Assembly (NCBI RefSeq): GCF_016598535.1
Contig: NZ_CP066779.1
Location: forward strand, 1,364,001 to 1,428,000
Origin: Rhodococcus sp. P-2
GTDB taxonomy: Bacteria; Actinomycetota; Actinomycetes; Mycobacteriales; Mycobacteriaceae
Direction of reading: 5' to 3'
DNA: 64,000 nucleotides
Numbering within the stretch: position 1 is the first letter of the stretch; every line of letters begins with the position of its first letter. Under the pieces are notes generated by a model. The model was given only the letters and a program-made list of their open reading frames with translations. It searched no databases and was not told the DNA's origin. The position numbers and the translations under genes are program-made. This document shows, piece after piece, positions 8,684 to 18,457 of the stretch.

Positions 8684-10285
8684 TCATGATCCTCGGTGAG
8701 CCAGTGCATTCACGAACACCTCGGAAATCTCCGAGGGGTCGCGTGCGATATAGGTCGACCCGCCCGTCACGCGGGAGATATCGGCGAGCGCTGCAGCGTC
8801 GGCGTCATCGGTGATGCCGATGGTGACGATGATGACCGGACGCGCCGGATCCTGCTCGCGTGCAAGAACATCGAGCAGCTGTTCACGGCTGATGCTGTCG
8901 GGATCTTCGTTTGCACCGTCGGTCAAGATGATGACGCTGTTGACCGCTCGCGGATCGTACGATTCCTGGACTTTCCGGAAGGCAGCCAGCGTCGTGTCGT
9001 ACAAACCTGTGGCACCACGCTTGAGTTCGGTGAGCCGGTTCGCTTGATCAGCCATCAACTTTCGTTGAGTCACGCCGTCGACGATGGTGTCGTAGCGCCT
9101 GATCGGCACTAATTCCTGGAAGTCCTGGGTTCCGTTCATACCTTGGGAGAAGGCCCACAGACCGGCAGCGACGCTGTCCGGGAAGACTTGATTGCCGGCG
9201 AGAGCAGCAGCAGTGGTCAACTGCATGCGCGTCTTGCCACCTGCCGCCGGATAGTCCATCGATGCAGACACGTCGATCGCGACGAGTGTTCGGATCGGCT
9301 TGGCCATCAACGCCCAAGCACCCAGTGTCTGATCGGCCACCGACTGTTCGGAGACAGTCAATGCCGTGACGTCACCAACTCCACCTTCGACGGTTCCACC
9401 GCCGGAAGTACGGAAACCGCTGCGTGCCAGTACTTCCTGGGCAGATTCACTGTGCAACAGCTCGGCAATGGCGTCACTCTTCTTGGCTGCGGCGTAGTGC
9501 CGGTCCGGTGCCGACGCACTGACCACCAGTGGGTAGTCCATGATCATGGTTCCAGTCGCCGGCACGGTCGCGGAAATCCTCGACTCTGCCTTCGTGAACT
9601 CGACCACCTGCTGCTCGGTCGAAACACCAACCTTGCCTGAGCTGACCAATTCGGTGAGCATCTTCTGTCCTACCGGCTGATCTTCGGTACGTACACTTTC
9701 GGCTTGGGCATGGGGTACGAGTGCCGCTCGAACCGATTCGGAGGTGGCCCCGGTCTCCGCAAGAGCTCCGAGAATGGGCGCCGATGCAACCCCGGTGAAC
9801 AATGGATTGCCCAGCGCGAGGTCAGGAACCTGTAGCGCTGTGAGCCAACTGGCAAACTGCTCGCCACCGCCGGAGGCGAGAACGACAGGTGAGGTCGCGA
9901 TCGAACCGCCGGCCGCAGCGACCGGTCCCTTGGCCGTCAATGACGCTTTGCCGACCCACGCTGTCGAATCCGGTATCCACATGTCCGGCGCGTCCACACC
10001 CTTGCCCAAAGTTCCCGCGACGTCGCCGGGCAGCGCAGAGGTGACCGTTATCCGCGAACAGCCCGTCTGCTCCGGCGACGCTTCTGCGAGGATCTCCGTT
10101 ACTGCAGGCGCGATCGCAGGATCTGCTGCCAGCGAGTACTCGTCGACGCTCTCGCAGGAATCGGACTGTGTTGCCTTGAAGACCACCACCCCGGTGGCGA
10201 CTACCGCGACGGCAACCAACCCACCCACTGCGTAGAACCCGATCGACCGCCCGCTGTCAGGACTCGAATGCCGTCCGCCCGCCAT
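8684..10285 (-). CDS. Membrane-anchored solute-binding + VWA domain protein
   Basis: 533 residues from the ATG at 10285. A single hydrophobic segment (~residues 14-36) anchors it, with the rest outside. The first ~300 residues resemble an extracellular solute-binding fold (PDMWIPDSTAWV, later MIMDYPLVVSA). The C-terminal ~200 residues form a von Willebrand A domain with a complete MIDAS start, AIDVSASMD, and IILTDGANED. This two-domain arrangement is widespread in actinobacteria. Ligand and partner proteins are unknown; VWA domains normally mediate metal-dependent protein binding. The frame continues upstream, but the chosen start leaves a normal short cytoplasmic tail. Confidence 0.85.
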   Translation of the reverse strand: MAGGRHSSPDSGRSIGFYAVGGLVAVAVVATGVVVFKATQSDSCESVDEYSLAADPAIAPAVTEILAEASPEQTGCSRITVTSALPGDVAGTLGKGVDAPDMWIPDSTAWVGKASLTAKGPVAAAGGSIATSPVVLASGGGEQFASWLTALQVPDLALGNPLFTGVASAPILGALAETGATSESVRAALVPHAQAESVRTEDQPVGQKMLTELVSSGKVGVSTEQQVVEFTKAESRISATVPATGTMIMDYPLVVSASAPDRHYAAAKKSDAIAELLHSESAQEVLARSGFRTSGGGTVEGGVGDVTALTVSEQSVADQTLGAWALMAKPIRTLVAIDVSASMDYPAAGGKTRMQLTTAAALAGNQVFPDSVAAGLWAFSQGMNGTQDFQELVPIRRYDTIVDGVTQRKLMADQANRLTELKRGATGLYDTTLAAFRKVQESYDPRAVNSVIILTDGANEDPDSISREQLLDVLAREQDPARPVIIVTIGITDDADAAALADISRVTGGSTYIARDPSEISEVFVNALAHRGS

Positions 10286-10498
10286 GAAATCTGCCCTTCC
10301 GAGGCCACTCGCACTCAGGCATACCGACGGCATGCGTGCGACTGGAGCTATCCCTACCGGGCGGTAGTGTAGCCAAGAACACAGAATTTCCAACTAGCGC
10401 TGAATCATCGACGAACTGGCGGGCCCACATTCCGGGACAGGCGGGCCGAACTCACCAAGACTCGAGCGCCGGAGCGACTTTTCAGCAATCGGTTCCGC

Positions 10499-11914
10499 TC
10501 ACCAGAGGTCGCGCTTCTGGACCTTACCCATCGCGTTACGCGGCAGAGTCTCGGCAAAACGAACTTCGCGGGGACGCTTGTGCGCCGACAACTCTGCCCC
10601 GACCAACTCGACCAATTCGGCTTCGGTGACCTCGGGACTGCCTGGCTTGCGGACGACGACGGCGATGATCCGCTGCCCCAGATCCGCGTCGGGGACACCG
10701 ATCACCGCAACTTCGGACACCGAGGGGTGCCCGAGGATGGCAGTCTCGATCTCGCCGGCGCCGACTCTGAATCCGCCGGTTTTGATCAAGTCGATGGATT
10801 CGCGGCCGACGATTCGGTGGAACCCACCCTCGTCGATGACGGCGACATCGCCGGTCTTGAAGTAGCCGTCCTCCGTCCAGGACTCGGCGGTTGCGTCTGG
10901 ACGGTTCAAGTAACCGTCGAAAAGCATCGGCCCACGTACCTGCAGGCCGCCGATGCTCTCGCCGTCGTGTGGAACGTCGTTGCCTCTTTCGTCACGAAGA
11001 CGAGTCTCGACACCGCGCAGTGGCACTCCGACCCAACCCGGGCGTCGCTCGCCGTCGAATCGTGTACTTAGCGTCAGCATCGTCTCGCTCATGCCGTAAC
11101 GCTCGATTGGGGTCAATCCTGTTCGCTCACGCAACTTTTCGAAGACTGGGACGGGAAGCGGCGCACTGCCGGAGACCAGCAGCCGAGCGCCGGACAACGC
11201 ACGGGCCGCCTCTTCGTCTTCGGCGATACGCGACCAGACGGTGGGGACACCGAAGTAGAGGGAGCCTTTGGCTCGTGCGTAGTTTTCCGGCGTCGGCTTG
11301 ACGGTATGGATCACTCGGCTGCCGATCCGGAGCGGACCGAGGATTCCGAGGATCAGCCCGTGCACGTGGAAGAGCGGAAGCCCGTGCACGAGGGTGTCTC
11401 GCCACGTCCAGTCCCAGGCCTCGGCGAGCGCGTCGATCCCGGCTGCGATGGCCGAGCGACTGAGCAGAACACCCTTCGGTGGGCCGGTGGTTCCCGAGGT
11501 GTACAGGACGAACGCTGTGGACTGAGGAGCCGGTTCGGGATAGCTGTGCCATGAGCGCGCATGCAACCGGACGGGGACTACCGGCAGAGTGTCGCAGTGC
11601 TCGTCCGTTTCACCGAGCCACGCCTGAGCTCCGGAGTCACGCAGAATGTGCTCCCGCTCAGCCCTGCCCGAGTCCGGCGGTACCGGCACAACGGTGACGC
11701 CGGCAATCAATGCACCGACGACGGCGAGGATCGTTTTTGCTGTGGGAGTTGCCAATACGGCAACCCGGTCGGCCTGCGCCACTCGTTCCGCGACCGAGGT
11801 CGCGGCACCGAGAATGGCACTCCGCGAGAGCACCGTGTCACCGATCGTCGCGGCGTCGTCGAGGTCGTCACCGCGGGCAACAGCAAGGGGGTTCAGTGAT
11901 CTCAGCAGCACCAC
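10499..11914 (-). CDS. fadD36: Acyl-CoA synthetase (AMP-forming), FadD36-like
   Basis: 471-residue member of the ANL superfamily that activates a carboxylic acid to acyl-CoA via acyl-AMP. The P-loop motif YTSGTTGPPKGV, the A5 motif ERYGMSETM, the hinge GYFKTGDVA and the C-terminal catalytic Lys in RNAMGKVQKR are all present. Length and compact N-terminus fit the FadD36 type (Rv1193), whose neighbourhood (dapC, ferredoxin, fbiC) is also found here. Substrate chain length cannot be read. Transcribed on the minus strand upstream of the VWA gene, separated by ~210 bases. Confidence 0.9.
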   Translation of the reverse strand: MVLLRSLNPLAVARGDDLDDAATIGDTVLSRSAILGAATSVAERVAQADRVAVLATPTAKTILAVVGALIAGVTVVPVPPDSGRAEREHILRDSGAQAWLGETDEHCDTLPVVPVRLHARSWHSYPEPAPQSTAFVLYTSGTTGPPKGVLLSRSAIAAGIDALAEAWDWTWRDTLVHGLPLFHVHGLILGILGPLRIGSRVIHTVKPTPENYARAKGSLYFGVPTVWSRIAEDEEAARALSGARLLVSGSAPLPVPVFEKLRERTGLTPIERYGMSETMLTLSTRFDGERRPGWVGVPLRGVETRLRDERGNDVPHDGESIGGLQVRGPMLFDGYLNRPDATAESWTEDGYFKTGDVAVIDEGGFHRIVGRESIDLIKTGGFRVGAGEIETAILGHPSVSEVAVIGVPDADLGQRIIAVVVRKPGSPEVTEAELVELVGAELSAHKRPREVRFAETLPRNAMGKVQKRDLW

Positions 11915-11923
11915 GACAGCATC

Positions 11924-12604
11924 TCACAGCGCGGATGGTCGCAAACTTTCTCCTGCCCGACGCGCATCCATCGAGTGAGGAGGGAACAGCGTCACCAGCG
12001 CCGCCCCCAGTAGAGCCCCGGAAAGAACTGCGAATCCGTGCGCGTCGTCGACCGTCACCAGAGTTGCGCCGCCGACGACAATCACGGCAGTCAGGACAAT
12101 CTCGGGCATTCGCGGGCGCACCAGAACGCCGATTCCCGCCGCCGCCGCTGCCAGAGCCAGTGTCGCACCGGAGTTACCGGCGCCGGTCGACGGGAAGACT
12201 GCGGTGGTGAGCAAACCGAACAGCAATTGACCGAGCAGGAAAAGTGCCCAACCACGTGCGGCACCCCAGAGCCGAAAAGCAGGCGGCGCCACCACTGCCA
12301 ACGTGAGAAGGTTGGCAACCGTCCCGGCAAGGCCGCCGTCCTGGACGAACACCGACGTCAGAATCCGCCACCACTGACCGTCGCGGATCAACGTGGGATC
12401 ACGGCGAAACATGTCCAACAGTCCCGGCATCAGCGCCTGCAAAATTGACGGCGCTGCCACCACGAGCCAAAGCACAACGGCCGAAAGAGGTAGGTCTCCG
12501 AATATTCGACGATCCTTCAGCCACGCGAGCATCAGCGCGATCGAGGCAGCAACGACGGCGACAATCAGTACCGCGTCCAAGCCGCCGGTCCCTGAGGTGG
12601 TCAC
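11924..12604 (-). CDS. Rhomboid-like intramembrane serine protease
   Basis: 226 residues with about six membrane helices. The luminal entry motif GQWWRILTSVF (residues 76-86) is typical of rhomboids; the presumed nucleophile Ser145 lies in GAGNSGAT (usual GxSG) and the partner His189 in DDAHGFAVLSGALLG. The conserved His of the HxxxN motif in helix 2 is replaced (GLAGTVANLLTL keeps only the Asn). Rhomboids cleave transmembrane substrates; none is suggested here. It ends just before fadD36, so the two may be co-transcribed. Confidence 0.75.
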   Translation of the reverse strand: MTTSGTGGLDAVLIVAVVAASIALMLAWLKDRRIFGDLPLSAVVLWLVVAAPSILQALMPGLLDMFRRDPTLIRDGQWWRILTSVFVQDGGLAGTVANLLTLAVVAPPAFRLWGAARGWALFLLGQLLFGLLTTAVFPSTGAGNSGATLALAAAAAGIGVLVRPRMPEIVLTAVIVVGGATLVTVDDAHGFAVLSGALLGAALVTLFPPHSMDARRAGESLRPSAL

Positions 12605-12668
12605 AGCGCGACCTTACATCGGACTGATACCGACATCAGGGAACCTGACACCCGCGAAAGCACACGGT

Positions 12669-13772
12669 TCAGGCGGAGAGGCGCTTTGCTGCCGCGGCGA
12701 TTCGTTCGTCTGTTGCGGTGAGAGCGATCCGAACGTGCTTGCTCCCGCTCGGTCCGTAGAACTCACCGGGCGCAACGAGGATCCCGCGATCGGCGAACCA
12801 ACTGACCGTCGCTCGGCATTCCTCGCCGCGGGTTGCCCAGAGGTACAGGCCGGCCTCGGAATTGTCGACGGTGAATCCGGCACCTCGGACAGCTTCGATC
12901 AACACGCTGCGACGCTCGCGGTACCGCTCGCGCTGGACGTTCTCGTGTTGGTCGTCGCCCAAGGCTGCGGTCATCGCAGCTTGGATCGGCAACGGCAGGA
13001 TCATGCCCGCGTGCTTGCGCACCTCGAGCAGTTCCGACACCAGAGCCGGATCACCGGTGACGAACCCGGCGCGATAGCTTGCGAGGTTCGACGTCTTCGA
13101 AAGTGAATGGACCGCAAGCAAACCGGTTAGATCGCCGTCGTTGACCCGAGGATCGAGGATGGAGAGTGCATCGGCTTCCCAGGTCAACCCGAGGTAGCAC
13201 TCGTCGGAGACGACGACGGCGCCGCGCTCGCGTGCCCAGGCCACGACCTTCTGCAAGTGCTCGAGCCCGAGCACCTTTCCGGTGGGGTTGGACGGCGAGT
13301 TCACGAAGATCATCGCCGCCGACTCGGGACCGAGCTTGTTCAAGCCGTCGGCGCGCAGAACGCGCGCACCTGCGAGTTTCGCCGCGACCTCGTAGGTCGG
13401 GTATGCCAACTCCGGAATGACCACCAGATCGTCGGCGCCGAGACCGAGCAATTTCGGCAGCCACGCGATCATTTCCTTGGTGCCGATGGCCGGCAGCACC
13501 GCTGCCGGATCGACGTCAGGAATGTTGTAACGGCGATCCAGTGACTCCGCCACGGCCTCGCGCAGTGCGAGCGTGCCATGAGTAGTCGGATATCCCGGCA
13601 CCTCGGCAACAGATGCCAAAGCCTCCTGGATTACCGGATCCACCGGATCAACCGGCGTACCCACGGACAGGTTCACGATGCCGTCGGGATGAGAGTGTGC
13701 CTTCGCCGTGACGTCGGCGAGCGAATCCCACGGAAAATCAGGAAGCCCAGCGGCCACCGGAGTACGAGACAA
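12669..13772 (-). CDS. dapC: Succinyldiaminopimelate transaminase
   Basis: 367-residue class I/II PLP aminotransferase. It would transfer the amino group of glutamate to N-succinyl-2-amino-6-ketopimelate in the lysine/meso-DAP pathway feeding peptidoglycan. The PLP lysine sits in SLSKTSNLASYRAGF, the substrate segment NSPSNPTGKV and the final Arg (KHVRIALTAT) are in place. Coupling to a ferredoxin gene directly upstream is conserved in actinobacteria (Rv1178-Rv1177 order). The gap to the ferredoxin gene is only a few bases, so one operon is likely. Confidence 0.92.
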   Translation of the reverse strand: MSRTPVAAGLPDFPWDSLADVTAKAHSHPDGIVNLSVGTPVDPVDPVIQEALASVAEVPGYPTTHGTLALREAVAESLDRRYNIPDVDPAAVLPAIGTKEMIAWLPKLLGLGADDLVVIPELAYPTYEVAAKLAGARVLRADGLNKLGPESAAMIFVNSPSNPTGKVLGLEHLQKVVAWARERGAVVVSDECYLGLTWEADALSILDPRVNDGDLTGLLAVHSLSKTSNLASYRAGFVTGDPALVSELLEVRKHAGMILPLPIQAAMTAALGDDQHENVQRERYRERRSVLIEAVRGAGFTVDNSEAGLYLWATRGEECRATVSWFADRGILVAPGEFYGPSGSKHVRIALTATDERIAAAAKRLSA

Positions 13773-13777
13773 GATCT

Positions 13778-14101
13778 CTATTCCTCACCCATGGGAGGCA
13801 GCGCCTTGATGAACGGCGTGTCGTAGTCGACCTTGCCGAGCTTGGCTGCTCCACCCGGCGAACCGAGATCGTCGAAGAAATCGACGTTGGTGCTGATGTA
13901 AGCGTTCCACTGGTCCGGGACGTCGTCTTCGTAGAAGATGGCTTCGACGGGACAGACAGGCTCACACGCGCCGCAGTCGACACACTCGTCGGGGTGGATG
14001 TAAAGCATGCGCCCACCCTCGTAGATGCAGTCGACAGGGCATTCTTCGATGCACGCCTTGTCCATCACATCTACACACGGTTCAGCAATCGTGTAGGTCA
14101 C
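13778..14101 (-). CDS. fdxC: 7Fe ferredoxin (3Fe-4S + 4Fe-4S)
   Basis: 107-residue actinobacterial ferredoxin. The GTG start gives [10 protein letters not shown], the standard N-terminus. Two cluster motifs are present: [17 protein letters not shown] and [16 protein letters not shown], as in FdxC/FdxA proteins that carry one 3Fe-4S and one 4Fe-4S cluster. It serves as a low-potential electron carrier, for example for cytochrome P450s or other oxidoreductases. First gene of the probable ferredoxin-dapC operon. Confidence 0.95.
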   Translation of the reverse strand: MTYTIAEPCVDVMDKACIEECPVDCIYEGGRMLYIHPDECVDCGACEPVCPVEAIFYEDDVPDQWNAYISTNVDFFDDLGSPGGAAKLGKVDYDTPFIKALPPMGEE

Positions 14102-14247
14102 TGCCGATCTCCCTGCCTTCCTGTCGTGCATCGCCGCCGCAACACGCAGTTGCAAGGGGCCGAAAATCCGATACGACTCTCACGTACCGCGGGAACAGCC
14201 TATTATCCCCCTGCCGACCGACTCTGAGCAGGCGGGGGTAACACATT

Positions 14248-15006
14248 TCAGCCTACTGTGGTGATGTTCCTCGACCGAATCGCGATCCACTTCTCCCCCG
14301 CGGCGGCAGCGCGTACCAGTGCGCCGCGTTCACCGAGGTAATCCGCCACGACGCCGATCACCGGAATCTTGCCGAAAACCTCGTACGGCTTTGTCCGCGA
14401 CGGACGCTTGTGCAGCTCGTCCGTGATGGCGCGAAAAGTCTTGGACGTGCGCCACAACGTGCCGATGAGCGCGAACGGGCGCCAGGTCTCGTCGGCGCCG
14501 CCGGCTGATTTCTCGGCGAAGTCCTCTCCGGTGAGAAGCTCTCGGGACTTCGTCTCACGCCGGCACAACACCGACGCCAGGAGGTCCACCTGCTGATCCC
14601 GTTCCGTCACTCCGTGTTCACGGGCAACCGCAACGAGCACAACGGCCTGATTCGCGAATGCCAGCAGGTCCTGGATCGGGAGCCGATTGAGGAGGACGCC
14701 GAAGATGCCGGGGAACGCGACGGCAACGGTGTTGAGTGCGCCCAACCGGGTCGTCCACCACTTCGAACGCTGCTCGTCGGTCATCACCGACCACGCCGCC
14801 GTCCCGGGGAACTTGACGACATCGAGGACCCAAGCGGCTGCGTCCAACACCATCGCGGCAGCATTTCGCTCGGGATCGGTCGGCTCGAAGGTCCGACGCT
14901 TGATTCCGAGCGGATCGCTGTAGGCGAGGTCCAGAACGGGATTGATGCCCCACACCGCTCGGTCGAGAACCTCGACGACCTTGCGGTCCCCCAATACGTC
15001 AGCCAT
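14248..15006 (-). CDS. Conserved protein of unknown function, coupled to fbiC
   Basis: 252 residues, no recognised domain and no clear signal peptide. It has a moderately hydrophobic middle (LLAFANQAVVLVAVAREHG) and a basic C-terminus ending in RSRNITTVG. The start ATG overlaps the fbiC stop as ATGA, so it is almost certainly translated together with fbiC. That context hints at a role around F420 or redox metabolism, but nothing in the sequence shows this. Confidence 0.75.
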   Translation of the reverse strand: MADVLGDRKVVEVLDRAVWGINPVLDLAYSDPLGIKRRTFEPTDPERNAAAMVLDAAAWVLDVVKFPGTAAWSVMTDEQRSKWWTTRLGALNTVAVAFPGIFGVLLNRLPIQDLLAFANQAVVLVAVAREHGVTERDQQVDLLASVLCRRETKSRELLTGEDFAEKSAGGADETWRPFALIGTLWRTSKTFRAITDELHKRPSRTKPYEVFGKIPVIGVVADYLGERGALVRAAAAGEKWIAIRSRNITTVG

Positions 15007-17600
15007 CAGGCGATCGCTCCTTCGCGTCGTGCGTGTGTGGTGGTTCGTTCGCGTGCCGGACGTCCGATTCCCTCGGCGATGGCGCGCAGCTCTGCGACGG
15101 TCTTCTCGGACCCGTGTTCGGAGCCGGCCATCCTCGAGATCGTCTCCTCCATCAGCGTTCCGCCGAGGTCGTTGGCTCCGCCGTTGAGCATCATCTGCGT
15201 TCCGGTGATACCGAGCTTGACCCAGCTGGTCTGGATGTTGGGGATACGACCGTGCAGCATGATGCGTGCCAGTGCGTGCGCAGCGCGGTTGTCCCGGTTG
15301 GTCGGCCCTGGCCGTGAAGCACCCGCCAGGTACAGCGGCGCGCTCTGGTGAACGAACGGCAGCAGCACGAACTCCGTGAATCCGCCTGTGCGATCCTGGA
15401 TTCCACGGAGTACGTTCAGGTGCCCGACCCAGTGGTGCGGCTGATCGACGTGTCCGTACATCATCGTCGAACTCGACCGCAGTCCCACCTCGTGTGCCGT
15501 GGTGACCACTTCGATCCACTCCGCCGTGGGCAGTTTGCCCTTGGTGAGGATCCAGCGCACCTCGTCGTCGAGGATCTCCGCTGCCGTACCGGGGATGGTG
15601 TCGAGTCCCGCCTCACGCAGGGCGGTCAGCCAGTCCCTGATGCTTTCACCGCTGCGCGAAGCACCGTTGACGATCTCCATGGGCGAGAACGCATGGACGT
15701 GCATCGACGGCACGCGCTTCTTGACTGCGCGAACAAGGTCGGCGTAACCGGTGACGGGAAGTTCCGGATCGATACCGCCCTGCATGCACACTTCGGTCGC
15801 GCCGGCGACGTGCGCTTCCCACGCACGGTCGGCGACCTGGTCCGCCGACAGGGTGAAGGCGTCGGCGTCACCCTTGCGCTGCGCGAACGCACAGAACCGG
15901 CAGCCCGTGTAGCAGATGTTGGTGAAGTTGATGTTCCGGTTCACCACGTAGGTGACGTCCTCACCGACAGCATCCTTGCGTAGCGCATCCGCCAGTGCCA
16001 CAACAGCTTCCAGGCCCGGGCCCTCCGCCGTGGCAAGGGCCAGGTATTCGTCGTCGGAACATCCGGCCGGGTCGCGTTCGGCACTGCGCAATGCAGCCAA
16101 CAGATCGGTGTCGACGCGAATCGGAGCACTCAACTCGAGTACCTGTTCGCGCACGGTCTCCCAGTCGCCGAACGCACTGCCCAGGTCACTGCGGGTCTCG
16201 GTGTTGCGCCCGTCCGTGTCGATCTCGGTATTGAGATCGATGCGTCCGCTCGATTCCCACGACTCGTCCGGCTCCTGCCACGGTCGACCCACCGGCTTGG
16301 TGTCGGGCAAGGCGAGGCCGGTCTTGGGATCCGCCAGTGCCTGCACGTGACCCGCAATGCGCGGATCGATCCACGGAGCCCCGGCCAGGACATATGCCGG
16401 CTGAGCCGCGGTGCGTTCGGTCAGCGTGAAGCCGCCTTCGGCGCTGATCTCGGCCAAGGTCTCGAGATTCGGCCATGGGCGCTCCGGGTTGACGTGATCG
16501 GGGGTCAACGGCGATACCCCGCCCCAGTCGTCCACACCGGCGCCGAGCAGCGCGAGGCACTCGCTGTTGGAGACGAGATTCGGCGGACTCTGAATCCGCA
16601 TCGTCGGCCCGAGCAACAGGCGTGCGACGGCGATGGCCGCGAGAAACTCGTCGAGTCCTGCATCAGGGGTGTTGCGCATCGCGGTATCAGGCTTGGCCAG
16701 GAAGTTCTGAATGATCACTTCCTGGATGTGGCCGAACGCCTTCTGCGACTTGCGTATCGCCATGATCGATTCGGCACGCTCGAGGAAGTTCTCCCCGATG
16801 CCCACAAGAATTCCCGTGGTGAACGGTATGTTCAGGCGGCCTGCGTCGGTCAGAGTGCGCAGCCGAACCGCCGGGTCCTTGTCCGGGCTGCCGTAGTGGC
16901 ATTCGCCTTTGTCGGTGAACAGCCGAGTAGCGGTCGTCTCGAGCATCATGCCCATCGACGGCGCAACAGGCTTGAGTCGCGAGAGCTCTTGCCAGCTCAT
17001 CACACCGGGATTCAAGTGCGGGAGCAGTCCGGTCTCCTCGAGCACCCGAATCGACATCGCCCGCACGTAGTCGAGGGTGGAGTCGTAGCCGCGTTCGTCC
17101 AGCCATTGCTTGGCTTCCGGCCAGCGAGCCTCGGGGCGATCCCCCAGCGTGAACAACGCTTCCTTGCAGCCCAATTCGGCACCTGCCCGGGCAATGTCCA
17201 AAACCTCGTCAGGCTCAAGGAACATGCCGTGCCCGCCGGCACGCAGCTTCCCGGGCACCGTGACGAAGGTGCAGTAGTGGCACTTGTCCTGGCACAGACG
17301 GGTCAGCGGAATGAACACTTTCCGCGAATACGTCACGGTGTTCGGCCGACCCGCTGCCAGCAGACCGGCATCGCGAACCTTGGCCGCCGAGGAACACAGA
17401 TCGGTCAGATCGGTTCCCCGTGCCTGCAGCAGCGTTGCCGCCTCGTCGACGTTCAGGGTCGCTCCGTCGCGTGCACGACGGAGAACGCGCCGCATCGCCG
17501 ACGCTGACGGGCCGGGCGACGGACTGGACGAGGCGGACGCGGAAATACCTGGCATCGGAAGCATGGTGGGTTTGCCGGAGTCATCACCAGTTCGGTTCAC
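15006..17600 (-). CDS. fbiC: FO synthase (fused CofG/CofH radical SAM enzyme)
   Basis: 864-residue bifunctional radical SAM protein that makes the deazaflavin FO of coenzyme F420 from tyrosine and the flavin precursor 5-amino-6-ribitylaminouracil. The N-terminal half has CQDKCHYC (Cys103, 107, 110) and the C-terminal half CYTGCRFC near residue 560, each binding a 4Fe-4S cluster. The CofG-CofH fusion is the actinobacterial form. The first ~35 residues are Ser/Pro-rich and poorly conserved, so the start could be at a later Met (PTMLPMPG). The downstream gene overlaps its stop. Confidence 0.96.
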   Translation of the reverse strand: MNRTGDDSGKPTMLPMPGISASASSSPSPGPSASAMRRVLRRARDGATLNVDEAATLLQARGTDLTDLCSSAAKVRDAGLLAAGRPNTVTYSRKVFIPLTRLCQDKCHYCTFVTVPGKLRAGGHGMFLEPDEVLDIARAGAELGCKEALFTLGDRPEARWPEAKQWLDERGYDSTLDYVRAMSIRVLEETGLLPHLNPGVMSWQELSRLKPVAPSMGMMLETTATRLFTDKGECHYGSPDKDPAVRLRTLTDAGRLNIPFTTGILVGIGENFLERAESIMAIRKSQKAFGHIQEVIIQNFLAKPDTAMRNTPDAGLDEFLAAIAVARLLLGPTMRIQSPPNLVSNSECLALLGAGVDDWGGVSPLTPDHVNPERPWPNLETLAEISAEGGFTLTERTAAQPAYVLAGAPWIDPRIAGHVQALADPKTGLALPDTKPVGRPWQEPDESWESSGRIDLNTEIDTDGRNTETRSDLGSAFGDWETVREQVLELSAPIRVDTDLLAALRSAERDPAGCSDDEYLALATAEGPGLEAVVALADALRKDAVGEDVTYVVNRNINFTNICYTGCRFCAFAQRKGDADAFTLSADQVADRAWEAHVAGATEVCMQGGIDPELPVTGYADLVRAVKKRVPSMHVHAFSPMEIVNGASRSGESIRDWLTALREAGLDTIPGTAAEILDDEVRWILTKGKLPTAEWIEVVTTAHEVGLRSSSTMMYGHVDQPHHWVGHLNVLRGIQDRTGGFTEFVLLPFVHQSAPLYLAGASRPGPTNRDNRAAHALARIMLHGRIPNIQTSWVKLGITGTQMMLNGGANDLGGTLMEETISRMAGSEHGSEKTVAELRAIAEGIGRPARERTTTHARREGAIA

Positions 17601-17682
17601 CTAGCGATCATGCGCCATGTGAGACGACTAGTGCCACCCGGTGCCAGAAGTAGGAGGCCTCACGGGCTCGATACCCCCTCGA

Positions 17683-17871
17683 TCACGAGGGCGGATAGTC
17701 GTCGTCGACCACTACCTCGACTCGTTGATCCACCACGTCTGCCAGTGGTGCGTCGAGTGGGATGTCGGTCAGATCGGGTTCTTCGGGGGCGTTCGGATCT
17801 ACGGGTGTCGATTGTTCGAGCGCATCTGATTCCGGAGCCTCCGGGTCGAATGTCGCATCTTGTTCGGTCAT
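17683..17871 (-). CDS. Small acidic protein of unknown function
   Basis: 62 residues beginning MTEQDATFDPEAP, with GGGAG-type ribosome binding site (GGGAGCACGTG) before the ATG. It is very acidic and Pro-rich, probably disordered, and ends in DDDYPPS. No motif is recognised. It lies between fbiC and the divergent PH-domain genes on its own strand segment. Confidence 0.6.
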   Translation of the reverse strand: MTEQDATFDPEAPESDALEQSTPVDPNAPEEPDLTDIPLDAPLADVVDQRVEVVVDDDYPPS

Positions 17872-17953
17872 CACGTGCTCCCTTCTCGGTCGCCACACTC
17901 CACGATAGGGCCGATGTCGACAGATCGCCCCTCACTCGACCAAAGTAGTGCCC

Positions 17954-18457
17954 ATGACTGCGCCGCAACCGCTGACCATGGCCGACCCATTATGGCGACC
18001 CAGCACCAAAGCCCCGAGGCTGTGGGCAATCACTGCCGCACTGTTCTGGGTACCCGTCATCATCGCCGAAATCGTCTGTGCCGTCTTGATACCCGGAATC
18101 CCGTCCTGGGTGGTCGGCACCGTATTCGCAGTCACCGTCCTCTTCGCTGCCACCTACATTCTGATGGTTCCGGCGTGGCGGTATCGCGTCCACCGATGGG
18201 AGATCAGTGACACCGCGGTGTACACACGCACCGGCTGGTTCACCCAGGAACGACGCATCGCACCGATCTCGCGCGTGCAGACAGTGGACACCGAGCGCGG
18301 ACCGATCGACCGGATGTTGGGTCTGGCAACCGTGACGGTCACGACGGCGTCGTCGGCCGGGGCCGTGAAGATCTCCGCGCTCGACCAGGAAATCGCCGAT
18401 CGCACGGTCGCTCAACTGACGGAGATCGCGGGCACCAACGTGGGAGACGCGACGTGA
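17954..18457 (+). CDS. PH (bPH2/YdbS-like) domain membrane protein
   Basis: 167 residues from the ATG; a GTG six bases earlier is an equally possible start. Two membrane helices (~residues 22-72) are followed by a YdbS/bacterial PH domain: WRYRVHRWEISDTAVYTRTGWFTQERR, then PISRVQTVDTERGPIDRMLGLATVTV. The family is small and poorly characterised; in Bacillus the YdbS/YdbT pair confers resistance to certain bacteriocins. The stop overlaps the start of the larger paralogue (GTGA), so they form a two-gene operon. Confidence 0.85.
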   Translation: MTAPQPLTMADPLWRPSTKAPRLWAITAALFWVPVIIAEIVCAVLIPGIPSWVVGTVFAVTVLFAATYILMVPAWRYRVHRWEISDTAVYTRTGWFTQERRIAPISRVQTVDTERGPIDRMLGLATVTVTTASSAGAVKISALDQEIADRTVAQLTEIAGTNVGDAT